Counted from the stretch's first letter, positions 42,680 to 51,264 are shown. The stretch: DNA of 64,000 nucleotides from an uncultured Bacteroidia bacterium (GCA_902762655.1 CACWOZ010000004.1:1-64000); one strand, 5' to 3'. A program made the numbers and translations. Notes: generated from the sequence alone by a model not told the origin.

Positions 42680-43978
42680 TTATATGAAATTGGAAATAAA
42701 GATGACTGCAACTGCCACGGGGGCGACATATTTGACAAGGAAATAGGCAAAAGCGAACAATCTTTGATTGCCTTTCCGTATGCCTCCGGATGTGAATTCG
42801 TCCCGAACGTCATCCTTTTTCATTATCCAGCCTACAAAAATGACGCAAAGGATGCCGCCGATGGGTAGAAGCACGTTGCAGCAGACTTTGTCGAGCCAGT
42901 CGAAAACGCCTAGATTAAGGGCGCAAAACGCACCGATTATTCCAGTAACGGCAAATACCAGCAGGGTTGCGCTGCCTCGTTTCATCTTTTTCTCTTCTAT
43001 CAGCCATGCGACCGGCACTTCCACCAACGAAACAGACGACGTGAGGGCGGCGATGGTCACGGTGAGGAAGAATGCGACGGCAACCACCGTTGCCAGAAGA
43101 GGGGAGGCTTCGCTCATCGACACGAAAATGAAAGGAAGAGTGTCGAAGATGAGTCCAGGGCCGGATCCCGGTTCGATGCCTGCCGCGAAAACAGCCGGCA
43201 TTATTACGAAGCCGGCCAGAACCGCGAAGAAAAGATCGAAACCGGCTGTTCCGATGCCGGAAATCACAATGTTCTCCTTCTTGCTGATATAGGATGCATA
43301 GGTGATGATGATGCCCATCCCAAGAGATATGGAATAGAAACTCTGCCCTATGGCGTTCACGAATGTGCGGGCTCCGACCTTGCTCCAGTCTGGCTTCAGC
43401 ATGTAATCGATTCCTGCGGCTCCGCCCTTGAGTGTTACAGAATAAACGGCAAGCCCGACAATCAGGATGAACAAGATGGGGATGGATATCTTGCTGAAGG
43501 TTTCAATCCCTTTCTTGACTCCGCCGGCAACAATAATGCAAGAGAGAGCCAGGTATATCCCGAACGCTGTGCATGCCCAGCCGGACGAAGAGAAACTCCC
43601 GAAAGAAGGGAAGGCGAGTGTAAAGGATCTCAGCAGATAGGTGATGCTCCACCCGCCCACTACTGCATAATACGAAAGAATCAGTGTAGGTGTGAGTATG
43701 CAGAGAATCCCCAGGAGACCCCATTTAGAACCGGGGGCCAGACGCTTCATCGCTCCGAAGCAGTTGGCGCCGCTCCGCCTTCCGATTATGAATTCTGCGA
43801 AGAAGATAGGTACCGACAGGAACAGGGATGCGGCTATATAGATGAGGATGAAAGCTGCGCCGCCGTTCTCTCCCACCATATAGGGGAAACGCCATATGTT
43901 CCCAAGGCCGATTGCACTGCCAGCCAGGGCCGCGATGGCAGCGAACCTGCTGCCGAAGTTCTCTCTAGAGTTTGCCAT
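42680..43978 (-). CDS. Sodium-dependent NSS (SNF)-family transporter
   Basis: A 432-residue neurotransmitter:sodium symporter of the bacterial short type, with about eleven membrane segments. TM1 carries the unwound Na+ site GSAIGLGNIWRFPYM, and GGAAFILIY marks TM2. Bacterial relatives carry amino acids; the substrate here is unknown. The sodium gradient could be supplied by the Nqr pump in the same window. The ATG at 43978 (MANSRENFGSR) is preferred over a GTG three codons upstream; it overlaps the end of the esterase gene by 14 bp, so the two are co-transcribed. Confidence 0.9.
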   Translation of the reverse strand: MANSRENFGSRFAAIAALAGSAIGLGNIWRFPYMVGENGGAAFILIYIAASLFLSVPIFFAEFIIGRRSGANCFGAMKRLAPGSKWGLLGILCILTPTLILSYYAVVGGWSITYLLRSFTLAFPSFGSFSSSGWACTAFGIYLALSCIIVAGGVKKGIETFSKISIPILFILIVGLAVYSVTLKGGAAGIDYMLKPDWSKVGARTFVNAIGQSFYSISLGMGIIITYASYISKKENIVISGIGTAGFDLFFAVLAGFVIMPAVFAAGIEPGSGPGLIFDTLPFIFVSMSEASPLLATVVAVAFFLTVTIAALTSSVSLVEVPVAWLIEEKKMKRGSATLLVFAVTGIIGAFCALNLGVFDWLDKVCCNVLLPIGGILCVIFVGWIMKKDDVRDEFTSGGIRKGNQRLFAFAYFLVKYVAPVAVAVIFISNFI

Positions 43979-46013
43979 AAGTGACACCCGGCCAATCGTC
44001 AGTACGGAAAGGCCATGCCGGCAGGCCTTCGGAGTTGTAAAGATTGCATACAGGATTTGCGCCCCAGGCGTATCGTACTGCTATCGGGTGTGCCACCTCC
44101 GGGCAGGAAACGACTACCTCGTTGCCGACTATGGCTGCATCCGCCCAGTGCCAAACCCGGTCGGCTCCGCAAATCTGGAAGCCGGTGAGTTCGCCTCTTT
44201 CCGCCTTTGCAACCATATCCGGGAATACGTTTGTCTTCCCGTAACGGTCTTCGGCGTGTTTGCCGGAAGGTATGACCCTGAGTCCGCCGGCAACATCAGT
44301 GAAATGGACCTTGATGCAGGCATTTTCAATCTTGTAGGACTCGAAACGAGGGCCGTTGGCGATGCCCTTCCTGCCATAGTCATTTACTTCGGCAAGATTT
44401 GCAAGGCGCTCTCCGACCTCCTTCTTGCGCACTGGGTGGATATCTTCGGCTTCGCCCAGATCGATTATACAAGCCATCCCGCACTTGTCCACAGTCTTTG
44501 TGGCAAGCGCCTGGGCTTCGCGGAGTTCTGCCCAGTCATCGTCGCCAGCGACCTTGCGTACTCCTTTGTAGTTGGCTATCTGTGTAATGTAGAAGGGGAA
44601 GTCGTAGCCCCAGAGTGCGCGCCAGTCGAGTATCATAGCGCTCATCAGGTCGCGGTAGCGGTATGCCTTCTCGGCATTGGATTCTCCCTGATACCAGATT
44701 GCGCCCTTGATTGCGAACGGGGCAAGAGGCTTGATCATGGCATTGTAGAGCACGGTAACGAGGTTAGGCTCGCGTGCAGTGGATTTCGGTACGCCCTCGA
44801 ACGAAACCGAGAGTGTGACTTTCCAATCGTTGTCGAGGCGTATCTTCTTCCCGTCAGGCCCCTCGACATACAGCAGGGCGGGATCTCCGTAGAGACCACC
44901 GTCTCCGTGGTCGTCGGTATTGCGTATGCAGATAACAGTCTTGCCTGCCTTTACCAGACGGCCGGGCACCGTGTATTCGCGTGTCTTGTTCCAGATTCGG
45001 CCGCTGCCCACAAACTCTGCATTCCAGTATGTCTCATCAAAATCATCGATGGGGCCCAGGCAGAGAGTAAGGTCTTTCCCCTCCCAGGAGGCGGGAATAT
45101 CTATCTGCTTGCGGAACCAGAAGATGCCGTTGACTGCCGGCCAGAGTTCCTGCACCTTGCAGGGAAGGGGAATGGTGCGCCAGGCACTGTCGTCGAAGCC
45201 GGGCTCCGCCCAGATGGCTTTGCCGTCCTTGAGGCCTTGGTCCTGCTTCGTAACCTTTTTGTAAAAAACGTCGATTTCTTCTTCGAAAGTTCTTTCCCTC
45301 TCGCTTTCGTTGTCCGAAAGACTCTTCACGTGAGCGAGTTTGGGGCGCAGGTCCGGGTATTCGCTGATGGCTCCGGCGCTCATCCACGCTTCGATGATGG
45401 TTCCTCCCCAGCTGCTGTGGATTATTCCTACAGGCACTTTGAGATCCTGCATAAGTTTGCGGCCGAAATACCATGCTGCGGCCGAGAAATTACGTATAGT
45501 TTCAGGGGAGGATTCCTTCCATTTGTCGAAATCGGCGCTGAAATAGTCGTGCTCGGTCATTCCCGTTGCCCTGGCCACTTGAAGCAGCCGGAGATCCGCC
45601 CATTGAGAAGCATTGGCGATGTCTTCCTGATTGGTTCGCACGGCCCTCCAGCTTTCGACCGGCATCTGCATGTTGGACTGGCCTGAAGCCAGCCATACTT
45701 CACCGACAAGCACATTCTGCAAAACGACAGGTTCACCGTCGCTGATCGTTACACTGTGTTTTTTGAAACTTCCTTTCGGGGTGTCGATCTTTACACACCA
45801 TTTACCGTCAGCAGATGCCGTGGTGCTGTATGTGCGCCTGTTCCATGAGGGTATCACCGATACGTTTGCTCCTGGCGCTGCCTTGCCCCATACGGGAGCC
45901 TGGCATTTCTGCTGGAAAACCATATTGTCGGAAAAGAGGGGAGTCAGTTCGACTTTTGCACTCAAAGACAGGGAAGCAAGGGCCATCGCTGCAAAAAGGA
46001 AGATTCTTTTCAT
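43965..46013 (-). CDS. Sialate O-acetylesterase (SASA family)
   Basis: A 682-residue exported esterase. There is a signal peptide (1-19, ending SLSLSA). The SGNH-type catalytic blocks LASGQSNMQMP (nucleophile Ser) and IWYQGESNA are clear, and HPVRKKEVGERLA near the end supplies the catalytic His region. A jelly-roll insert lies between them. These enzymes remove O-acetyl groups from sialic acids or other sugars so glycosidases can act. It is the first gene of a two-gene unit with the NSS transporter and has a TAACTTTG box 26 nt upstream. Confidence 0.9.
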   Translation of the reverse strand: MKRIFLFAAMALASLSLSAKVELTPLFSDNMVFQQKCQAPVWGKAAPGANVSVIPSWNRRTYSTTASADGKWCVKIDTPKGSFKKHSVTISDGEPVVLQNVLVGEVWLASGQSNMQMPVESWRAVRTNQEDIANASQWADLRLLQVARATGMTEHDYFSADFDKWKESSPETIRNFSAAAWYFGRKLMQDLKVPVGIIHSSWGGTIIEAWMSAGAISEYPDLRPKLAHVKSLSDNESERERTFEEEIDVFYKKVTKQDQGLKDGKAIWAEPGFDDSAWRTIPLPCKVQELWPAVNGIFWFRKQIDIPASWEGKDLTLCLGPIDDFDETYWNAEFVGSGRIWNKTREYTVPGRLVKAGKTVICIRNTDDHGDGGLYGDPALLYVEGPDGKKIRLDNDWKVTLSVSFEGVPKSTAREPNLVTVLYNAMIKPLAPFAIKGAIWYQGESNAEKAYRYRDLMSAMILDWRALWGYDFPFYITQIANYKGVRKVAGDDDWAELREAQALATKTVDKCGMACIIDLGEAEDIHPVRKKEVGERLANLAEVNDYGRKGIANGPRFESYKIENACIKVHFTDVAGGLRVIPSGKHAEDRYGKTNVFPDMVAKAERGELTGFQICGADRVWHWADAAIVGNEVVVSCPEVAHPIAVRYAWGANPVCNLYNSEGLPAWPFRTDDWPGVTYGKL

Positions 46014-46038
46014 TTCAGCTTCGTTTTAGTATAACTTT

Positions 46039-46066
46039 CAAAGTTAAGAATTTTCTCTTACATTTG
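46039..46066. promoter_or_regulatory. Back-to-back divergent promoter boxes (esterase / nitroreductase)
   Basis: TAACTTTG on the minus strand (46046 to 46039) and TACATTTG on the plus strand (46059-46066) face outward, separated by exactly 12 bp. The plus box ends 6 nt before the nitroreductase ATG; the minus box ends 26 nt before the esterase ATG. Confidence 0.7.
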
Positions 46067-46071
46067 TTCCT

Positions 46072-46599
46072 ATGAATCAGACCATACACGATATTATCTC
46101 CAGGAGGAGTATTCGCAAGTTCCGCCCGGACCCGGTGCCGGAAGAGATGTTGAACCAGGTGATCGAAGCCGGACTGTATGCAGCCAGCGGAAAGAACCAT
46201 CAGTCTGCGGTAATCCTGGCAATTACCGATTCGGCAATGATCAGGCAACTTTCGGAAACAAACCGGCAGATATGGGGAAAACCGGAGGGTGTCGATCCTT
46301 TTTTCGGTGCTCCGGCCGTGCTGGTCGTGCTTGATAAGGCCGACTGGCGCAACCGTGTGTATGATGGTTCTCTGGTGATGGGTAATTTGATGCTCGCGGC
46401 GCATTCCCTCGGGCTGGGCAGTTGCTGGGTGCACCGTGCAAAGGAGGAGTTCGAACAACCTGAATGGCAGGAGTTTCTGCATTCAATAGGCTTGGAAGGA
46501 GAGTATGAAGGCATAGGACATTGTGTAATAGGCTGGCCCGATGGAGAACTACCTGGCCCGCTGCCACGTAAAGAGGACCGGGTATTTTGGCTAAAATGA
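46072..46599 (+). CDS. Nitroreductase-family flavoprotein
   Basis: A 175-residue FMN-dependent nitroreductase-fold enzyme. The N-terminal ISRRSIRKFRPDPVPEE is the FMN-phosphate-binding RRSxR motif; ASGKNHQS and LGLGSCWVHRA are further family blocks, and GHCVIGWPDGE closes the flavin pocket. The physiological substrate is unknown. Its ATG is 6 nt from a promoter box, the shortest spacing seen here, so the mRNA should begin at the start codon. Confidence 0.9.
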   Translation: MNQTIHDIISRRSIRKFRPDPVPEEMLNQVIEAGLYAASGKNHQSAVILAITDSAMIRQLSETNRQIWGKPEGVDPFFGAPAVLVVLDKADWRNRVYDGSLVMGNLMLAAHSLGLGSCWVHRAKEEFEQPEWQEFLHSIGLEGEYEGIGHCVIGWPDGELPGPLPRKEDRVFWLK

Positions 46600-46623
46600 T
46601 TATCAGATAGTCTGATTTATTCA

Positions 46624-46631
46624 TATATTTG
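46624..46631 (+). promoter_or_regulatory. Promoter -7 box TATATTTG for glsB-like gene
   Basis: A perfect TAnnTTTG ends 26 nt before the ATG at 46657. It lies between the nitroreductase and acyltransferase genes, giving the latter its own promoter. Confidence 0.55.
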
Positions 46632-46656
46632 TGCGTTGTACTTAACCTATTTTAAG

Positions 46657-47664
46657 ATGGAAAAGATTATCGATGCCATTCCCGTGGATCTTATCCGGGC
46701 AGAACTCACTGCATCCCGCAAATTGATGGATACCAACAAGGGAGGGAATGAAATCTACATCATAGATTGTTTCAATGCTCCCAATACGCTGAAGGAAATA
46801 GGCCGTATACGTGAAGTCGCCTATCGCGAAGCCGGCGGGTGCTCCGGCAAGTCGATGGACCTGGACGAGTACGATTTCATGGAGAAACCCTATCAGCAAC
46901 TTATTGTGTGGGATCCCGACGCACAGGCCATTATCGGAGGATACCGTTATATTCTCGGCAAAGACGTTACTTTGAAGGAGAATGGCCAGCCGAACGTGAC
47001 GGCATCGCATCTTTTCAAGTTTTCCGACAAGTTCATCAAGGAATATCTCCCGAAGACCATGGAACTTGGACGGTCGTTTGTCGCTCCGGAGTATCAGAGT
47101 TCTAAAGCCGGCGCCAAGGCGTTGTTTACCATGGATAATCTTTGGGATGGTATCGCCGGGGTGCTGCTGAGCAATCCCGGGGTAGAATATTTCTTCGGGA
47201 AGATGACCATCTATAAATCTTTCGACAAGACCGCCCGTGAATTGATAGTACGCTTTCTTGAGAAGCATTTCCCCGATGAGGATGGACTTATCCGCCCGTA
47301 CAAACAGTTGGAATCGGAGACGGATGTCCGCCTTATGGATTTGATTCTCAAGGAGGATGGCCTTCGCGAAGATCTCCGTTGCCTGAAGAATGCCCTTCAC
47401 CAGCTGGGCACAGTCATTCCGCCGCTCGTGAATTCATACATCAATTCATCTTCGACCATGAAGATTTTCGGATCTGCGGTGAACGACGAACTATCAGATG
47501 CCATTGAAACCGGACTGATGATAAACTTCGATGAGATGTATCCCGACAAACGCGACAGGCATATCCTTACGTTCATCGAGAAGAGGGTTCCACGTCTCCG
47601 CAGGCTTCGTATCCGTCTGGAAGACCATTCTCCCAAGAATTCTCCGGAGATAGAATTCAAATAG
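46657..47664 (+). CDS. glsB: GlsB-like N-acyltransferase (GNAT, glycine-lipid synthesis)
   Basis: A 335-residue GNAT-fold acyltransferase of the OlsB/GlsB/putative-hemolysin group. NEIYIIDCFNAPNTLKEIGRIREVAYREAGGCSGKSMDLDEYD and KPYQQLIVWDP..IIGGYR closely fit, from memory, the Bacteroides GlsB protein, which N-acylates glycine from a 3-hydroxyacyl-carrier protein as the first step to glycine lipids. The partner O-acyltransferase GlsA, often adjacent in Bacteroides, is absent here. The ATG at 46657 is chosen over an in-frame TTG seven codons upstream. Substrate is inferred from family. Confidence 0.75.
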   Translation: MEKIIDAIPVDLIRAELTASRKLMDTNKGGNEIYIIDCFNAPNTLKEIGRIREVAYREAGGCSGKSMDLDEYDFMEKPYQQLIVWDPDAQAIIGGYRYILGKDVTLKENGQPNVTASHLFKFSDKFIKEYLPKTMELGRSFVAPEYQSSKAGAKALFTMDNLWDGIAGVLLSNPGVEYFFGKMTIYKSFDKTARELIVRFLEKHFPDEDGLIRPYKQLESETDVRLMDLILKEDGLREDLRCLKNALHQLGTVIPPLVNSYINSSSTMKIFGSAVNDELSDAIETGLMINFDEMYPDKRDRHILTFIEKRVPRLRRLRIRLEDHSPKNSPEIEFK

Positions 47665-47833
47665 CCTATCCGGCATGTGCCATCCGCCGGGCGCATTCCC
47701 AAGTGAGAGATTGTCGCAGGGTCCGAAGCGGCCAAGTGAGCTCCAGCGCAGCGCGCCGGAAGCCAGCACAAGAGTGATCAACCAACATCCGTGCGGCGTT
47801 TTTCGATTCCTTCGGCTTCAAGGTTAATTAGAT
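47665..47833. other. Intergenic gap without recognised feature
   Basis: This 169-bp convergent gap lies between the acyltransferase and aminotransferase stops. It is GC-rich in its first two thirds and contains CCAAGTGAG twice, about 34 bp apart, but I see no gene, tRNA, convincing terminator or promoter box. Confidence 0.4.
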
Positions 47834-48988
47834 TCAAGCATTCAGTGTTGTAAGAAAATGCTGAATCCTGCGAACCCCTTCCCGGATTACGTCGTCTTCC
47901 AAAGTGAATGCCAGCCTGATATAGCCGTCAAATGCATCACCGAATGAAAGACCCGGCGTAATAGCAACGTGCTCATTCTCCAGCAGGGCGCTGCAGAAAG
48001 AGCGCGAATCAAGCCCGGTAGCAGATATGTCCACAAATAGATAAAATGTGGCATCCGGAACGGTGTATTTGATTAGCGGAGAATCTTCCAGGGAATCCAA
48101 GAGCGTTGTCCTGCGGGCACGGAACTGTTCGCGTATGGGCTCCGTGTAGGCGGATGCTCCCCTGATTGCCTCAATGGCGGCCCACTGGGATATGGAACTG
48201 ACGCAGACAGCCACGTTTTCCTGCATCTTTACCAGCCTCTTGATGAAATGGGAGGGGCCTACAACATAACCTACTCGCCAGCCTGTCATGCAAAAAGCCT
48301 TTGAGAAAGAGTTGAACACCACCAGATTTTCGGCCGAAGGATAGAATTCTGAAATGGAATGGAAGGGCTTGTCGTAAACCAGAGTCGAATAAACTTCGTC
48401 GGAGAATACATGCAACCCTTTTTCATCGGCAAGGGATGCTATTTGCCGAAGAATCTCATATGGATAGACGGTCCCGGTAGGATTGTTCGGAGAATTGACT
48501 ACGATGAGTTTGGTCCTGTCGTTAATAAGTGTCCGAAGGTAGTCAAGGTCCGGGAGAAACCTTTCCGTAAATCTATCGGCAATAACGGGTTTCGCCCCGC
48601 ACAGAAGCACATTATTCGGGCACTGAGCCCATGTGGGGCCGATAATTATTACCTCGTCACCGGGATTCAGCAGCATCCGGAATGCCAGGTGAATGGCTTC
48701 GGTGGCTCCAATGGTCACTGCAACGTTAGTGGCTTCGGCCTTTATACCTGATTTCGCAGATTCATACGCGGCAATTGCTTCTCTTAACTGCATGATGCCA
48801 GCGCTGGCAGTGTACCTTGTTCTATGCTCGCCGATACACCTTCTGGCCGCTTCGCAGATGCCTTCCGGCGTGGGGATATCCGGATCTCCCAGCGTGAAGT
48901 CCACCACATCGTCGTATTGCTGCGCAAGCGCGAGGAACTTCCGTCCCAGCGTACCGCGTATGCTCCATGAAAGATCTGAGAAATACAT
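47834..48988 (-). CDS. Class I/II pyridoxal-phosphate aminotransferase
   Basis: A 384-residue AspC/PatA-like aminotransferase. YTASAGIMQLREAIA near the N-terminus, SPNNPTGTVY, FSDEVYSTLVYD and the Schiff-base lysine in FNSFSKAFCMTGWRVGY are the standard fold-type I elements. Specificity (aspartate, aromatic or branched-chain) cannot be read directly. It is 48 bp downstream of the HAD lipoprotein gene; a perfect 14-bp palindrome sits in that gap. Confidence 0.9.
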   Translation of the reverse strand: MYFSDLSWSIRGTLGRKFLALAQQYDDVVDFTLGDPDIPTPEGICEAARRCIGEHRTRYTASAGIMQLREAIAAYESAKSGIKAEATNVAVTIGATEAIHLAFRMLLNPGDEVIIIGPTWAQCPNNVLLCGAKPVIADRFTERFLPDLDYLRTLINDRTKLIVVNSPNNPTGTVYPYEILRQIASLADEKGLHVFSDEVYSTLVYDKPFHSISEFYPSAENLVVFNSFSKAFCMTGWRVGYVVGPSHFIKRLVKMQENVAVCVSSISQWAAIEAIRGASAYTEPIREQFRARRTTLLDSLEDSPLIKYTVPDATFYLFVDISATGLDSRSFCSALLENEHVAITPGLSFGDAFDGYIRLAFTLEDDVIREGVRRIQHFLTTLNA

Positions 48989-49001
48989 TTTTACACGCAG
49001 T

Positions 49002-49015
49002 TTTCGATATCGAAA
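49002..49015. promoter_or_regulatory. Perfect 14-bp palindrome upstream of the aminotransferase
   Basis: TTTCGATATCGAAA lies 14-27 bp before the aminotransferase ATG and overlaps a near-consensus box (TATATTTC). It could be an operator or chance in an AT-rich gap. Confidence 0.35.
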
Positions 49016-49036
49016 TATATGATGCTTCCCAGAGCG

Positions 49037-50095
49037 TCAATCGTCAAAAGTGAACGGGACTTTCTTTACATTGTCACCGTAAATCGTCCGGAAGTCGTCC
49101 CTCATGGAAATGACATGGTATCCGGCTTCGCGCCACTGCTCACCCAACTTAAGGGCTTTCTCGCGATTGGCGTGGTCGCGGGCTTCATCATCGGCAATAA
49201 GCATGAAAGCGGCCGTCTTGTGCTCGGTGTTACTTAGACAATAGTTATGCATGGCGCTGTCGCCGCCGCTGTTGCCGAAGGAAAGGACAGGCACTTTGCC
49301 GATCTCCTGGGTAATCTGCAGCACCTTGTTGGTTTTGAGGTTCTTGATGATCAGCTGGTCGGTACGGACGAGGTTTTCCTCCCTGCCGAAGGTGTGGTTG
49401 ACACCCTCTTCGTCACCCTGGCCTGTGGATTCCAACTTCACGTCCATGCCGATGACCCGGTTGGGGGCGATGCCGATGGCCTGGACCAGCGCACGGCAGA
49501 TGAAACGGTCGGAGCCGGAGACCACGTAGTAGGTGAAACCGTTGTCTTCCAGGTAATCGAACACCTCAAGCATGGGCTTGTAGAAACTCTGGCCGTAGGT
49601 CATCCCGGTAAAGCCGTTCGCCGGCTTGGCCGCGTATGCTTTTACATAGGCGTCGAACTCTGCGAGGGTCATTCCGGCGTAGGCCGTGGCGGCCGCCTGG
49701 GCGTGCTTCATGTCAAAGTGGTCGGGGAGCTTGGCTCCATTGCGGACAAAGTCACGTATTTCCTGTGCGGCCTCCTTAACCTCCGCGGGAGCCTTGTCCT
49801 TGTAGTTAGGATCATCCAACGCCCTGTATTCCAGAAGGTTGTATTCAAAGTACGTCGGATAGAGTTCACCAACGAAAGTGCCGTCCATATCGAATGTGGC
49901 GATTCTGTCCGCAGGCTGGATGTAATTCCTGGAAGAAGGGTCAGTCACATCCTCGACATACTCCTGCAGGGCAGTAAGGGCTTCGCAGGAATTCCACAGG
50001 GTGAAATAGTTCTTCCCCGGGTCGGGATTGTCCTTCGAGCATCCGACAAAGAGTACTGTCAAGATGGCTGCAGCAAGTATAAATGTTCGCTTCAT
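49037..50095 (-). CDS. HAD-superfamily phosphatase lipoprotein
   Basis: A 352-residue exported HAD enzyme. The lipoprotein signal ends LFVGC (Cys19). Motif I is FDMDGT with nucleophile Asp69 and acid/base Asp71; YYVVSGSD provides motif II and LSFGNSGGDSAM motif IV, as in phosphoserine-phosphatase-like (HAD-IB) proteins. It probably acts as a periplasm-facing acid phosphatase on phospho-metabolites; the substrate is unknown. It precedes the aminotransferase but no coupling is visible. Confidence 0.82.
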   Translation of the reverse strand: MKRTFILAAAILTVLFVGCSKDNPDPGKNYFTLWNSCEALTALQEYVEDVTDPSSRNYIQPADRIATFDMDGTFVGELYPTYFEYNLLEYRALDDPNYKDKAPAEVKEAAQEIRDFVRNGAKLPDHFDMKHAQAAATAYAGMTLAEFDAYVKAYAAKPANGFTGMTYGQSFYKPMLEVFDYLEDNGFTYYVVSGSDRFICRALVQAIGIAPNRVIGMDVKLESTGQGDEEGVNHTFGREENLVRTDQLIIKNLKTNKVLQITQEIGKVPVLSFGNSGGDSAMHNYCLSNTEHKTAAFMLIADDEARDHANREKALKLGEQWREAGYHVISMRDDFRTIYGDNVKKVPFTFDD

Positions 50096-50119
50096 GCAAT
50101 ATTGAATAAATGTTAGAAA

Positions 50120-50569
50120 CTACGAAAGGAGTTCCTTGACTACCGTGGATATAGTCCTGCCGTCGGACTGGCCTGCCAAGGCCTTGTTCGCGACGCCCAT
50201 TACCTTGCCCATGTCTTTGATGGAGGTGGCGCCCACCTGGGCGATGATCTCTGCGACTTTCGCTTTCACTTCCTCGACGGAGAGCTGCTTGGGAAGGTAC
50301 TTCTCCATGGCTGCCGCTTCTGCCAGCTCATTGTCGGCGAGCTCCTGCCGTCCTGCGGCGGTGTACTGCTCGGCGGATTCCCTGCGCTGCTTGATGAGCT
50401 TCTGGATCATCTTCAGAATGTCAGCGTCAGTCACCTCCTTGCTTCCGCCTTCGGCGGTCTTGAAGAGAAGGATTTCACCTTTGATAGCACGGGCGGCAGC
50501 AAGCGCAACCGCCTCCTTGGCCTTCATTGCGGCCTTTATATCTTCCTGGATCTGTTGTTCGAGTGTCAT
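50120..50569 (-). CDS. yqeY: GatB/YqeY-domain protein
   Basis: A 149-residue YqeY protein, the stand-alone form of the tRNA-binding helical domain that closes GatB. MTLEQQIQEDIKAAMKAKEA, the central Q..ES...Y..AGR.ELA..E..E block, and GATSIKDMGKVMGVAN..L.GQSDGR at the end are typical. Function is not firmly known; a role in tRNA-dependent amidation or tRNA binding is assumed. It is the last gene of a three-gene minus unit with two small proteins. Confidence 0.92.
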   Translation of the reverse strand: MTLEQQIQEDIKAAMKAKEAVALAAARAIKGEILLFKTAEGGSKEVTDADILKMIQKLIKQRRESAEQYTAAGRQELADNELAEAAAMEKYLPKQLSVEEVKAKVAEIIAQVGATSIKDMGKVMGVANKALAGQSDGRTISTVVKELLS

Positions 50570-50574
50570 GGTAT

Positions 50575-50763
50575 CTATTTCTTATATGAGTCCTTGGTGA
50601 TTATCGGTTTCCCGTCTGCGTCAAGAAGCGGGGTAAGTCCTCCGCCGTATCCGCGGTGGACGAAGAGGTAGTTGACGCCTGTTTCCTTGTCAACGATGAC
50701 AACGGCATCGGTCATGAGACTGATGCCCTCTTTTTCCTTGATGTCAAATCTGTCTTTTCCCAT
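50575..50763 (-). CDS. DUF6440-like small protein
   Basis: A 62-residue soluble protein with the pattern IVDKETGVNYLFVHRGYGGGLTPLLDADGKP, which I recognise as the DUF6440 type. It has two short beta-strand-like segments and no export signal. Function unknown. It starts 7 bp after the winged-helix protein and ends 5 bp before yqeY. Confidence 0.7.
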   Translation of the reverse strand: MGKDRFDIKEKEGISLMTDAVVIVDKETGVNYLFVHRGYGGGLTPLLDADGKPIITKDSYKK

Positions 50764-50770
50764 ATCTGTT

Positions 50771-50977
50771 TTATATCAATAATCGTATTCTCCCTTCGGA
50801 CTTGCAGAACATCTCCGGATGCGACATCACAACGGCGTAAACCTGTGCGAGTGTCACCGGCTGCCCGTCCTTGCGCCTGTGAAGCCCCTCCCGGTTGATT
50901 TTGTCAAACAGCCACTCAACCTTAAGGCCTCCGCCCGAGGTGGCAAGGGAGTACACTATGGCTTCTTCGAGTTTCAT
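50771..50977 (-). CDS. Small HARE-HTH-like winged-helix protein
   Basis: A 68-residue protein (MKLEEAIVYSLATSGGGLKVEWLFDKINREGL...VTLAQVYAVVMSHPEMFCKSEGRIRLL). The spacing of helices and the final beta-wing resemble HARE-HTH domains, which are found in restriction-linked and transcription-associated proteins; the match is by eye. I start at ATG 50977, which has a GAGG-type Shine-Dalgarno just upstream and a TAATTTTG promoter box 19 nt before it; a TTG seven codons upstream is less likely. Confidence 0.6.
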   Translation of the reverse strand: MKLEEAIVYSLATSGGGLKVEWLFDKINREGLHRRKDGQPVTLAQVYAVVMSHPEMFCKSEGRIRLLI

Positions 50978-50995
50978 TACCTCAGAAATCAAATT

Positions 50996-51003
50996 CAAAA
51001 TTA
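50996..51003 (-). promoter_or_regulatory. Promoter -7 box TAATTTTG for the HARE/DUF6440/yqeY unit
   Basis: A perfect TAnnTTTG on the minus strand ends 19 nt before the first gene of the three-gene unit. Confidence 0.45.
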
Positions 51004-51023
51004 CTTATTTTTTGCGAGTATTC

Positions 51024-51167
51024 CTACTCCCCGGCTCTGAACCAAGCGGCAAAAAATGTCGCGCCGGCGACAATGAGGGCCGTTCCGAGCCCAGGATAGA
51101 ACGAGGCGAAGGCCGCAAGGGCCAGCGTTAGGGTAAGAAACAATATCTTTTTCATAACTATCTTCAT
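51024..51167 (-). CDS. 47-residue membrane protein
   Basis: A short frame gives MKIVMKKILFLTLTLALAAF..., with two hydrophobic helices (about 8-26 and 29-43) separated by FYPGLG and ending FRAGE. A perfect TACATTTG box lies 22 nt upstream of the ATG at 51167; an internal ATG at 51155 is also possible. The protein matches nothing I recognise. It lies between the HARE-type gene and the repeat array upstream of recQ. Confidence 0.55.
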   Translation of the reverse strand: MKIVMKKILFLTLTLALAAFASFYPGLGTALIVAGATFFAAWFRAGE

Positions 51168-51188
51168 TGTCCAATTCTTTAAGTCCCT

Positions 51189-51196
51189 CAAATGTA
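51189..51196 (-). promoter_or_regulatory. Promoter -7 box TACATTTG for the small membrane protein
   Basis: A perfect TAnnTTTG on the minus strand ends 22 nt before the ATG at 51167. Confidence 0.45.
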
Positions 51197-51264
51197 AGTT
51201 TTTTATGGACCAAGTCTAAGGCCCTGTGATCTTTCTTTATGACATGAAGCGAAATCCTCGAAAA

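Noticed and set aside
43896..45686. 596-codon frame antisense to the sialate O-acetylesterase
   Set aside because: No start context and no domain; the esterase on the opposite strand has a signal peptide and catalytic motifs.
47665..47833. Possible small RNA or terminator between the acyltransferase and aminotransferase genes
   Set aside because: No stable hairpin with a U-tract, no promoter box, only a weak short repeat.
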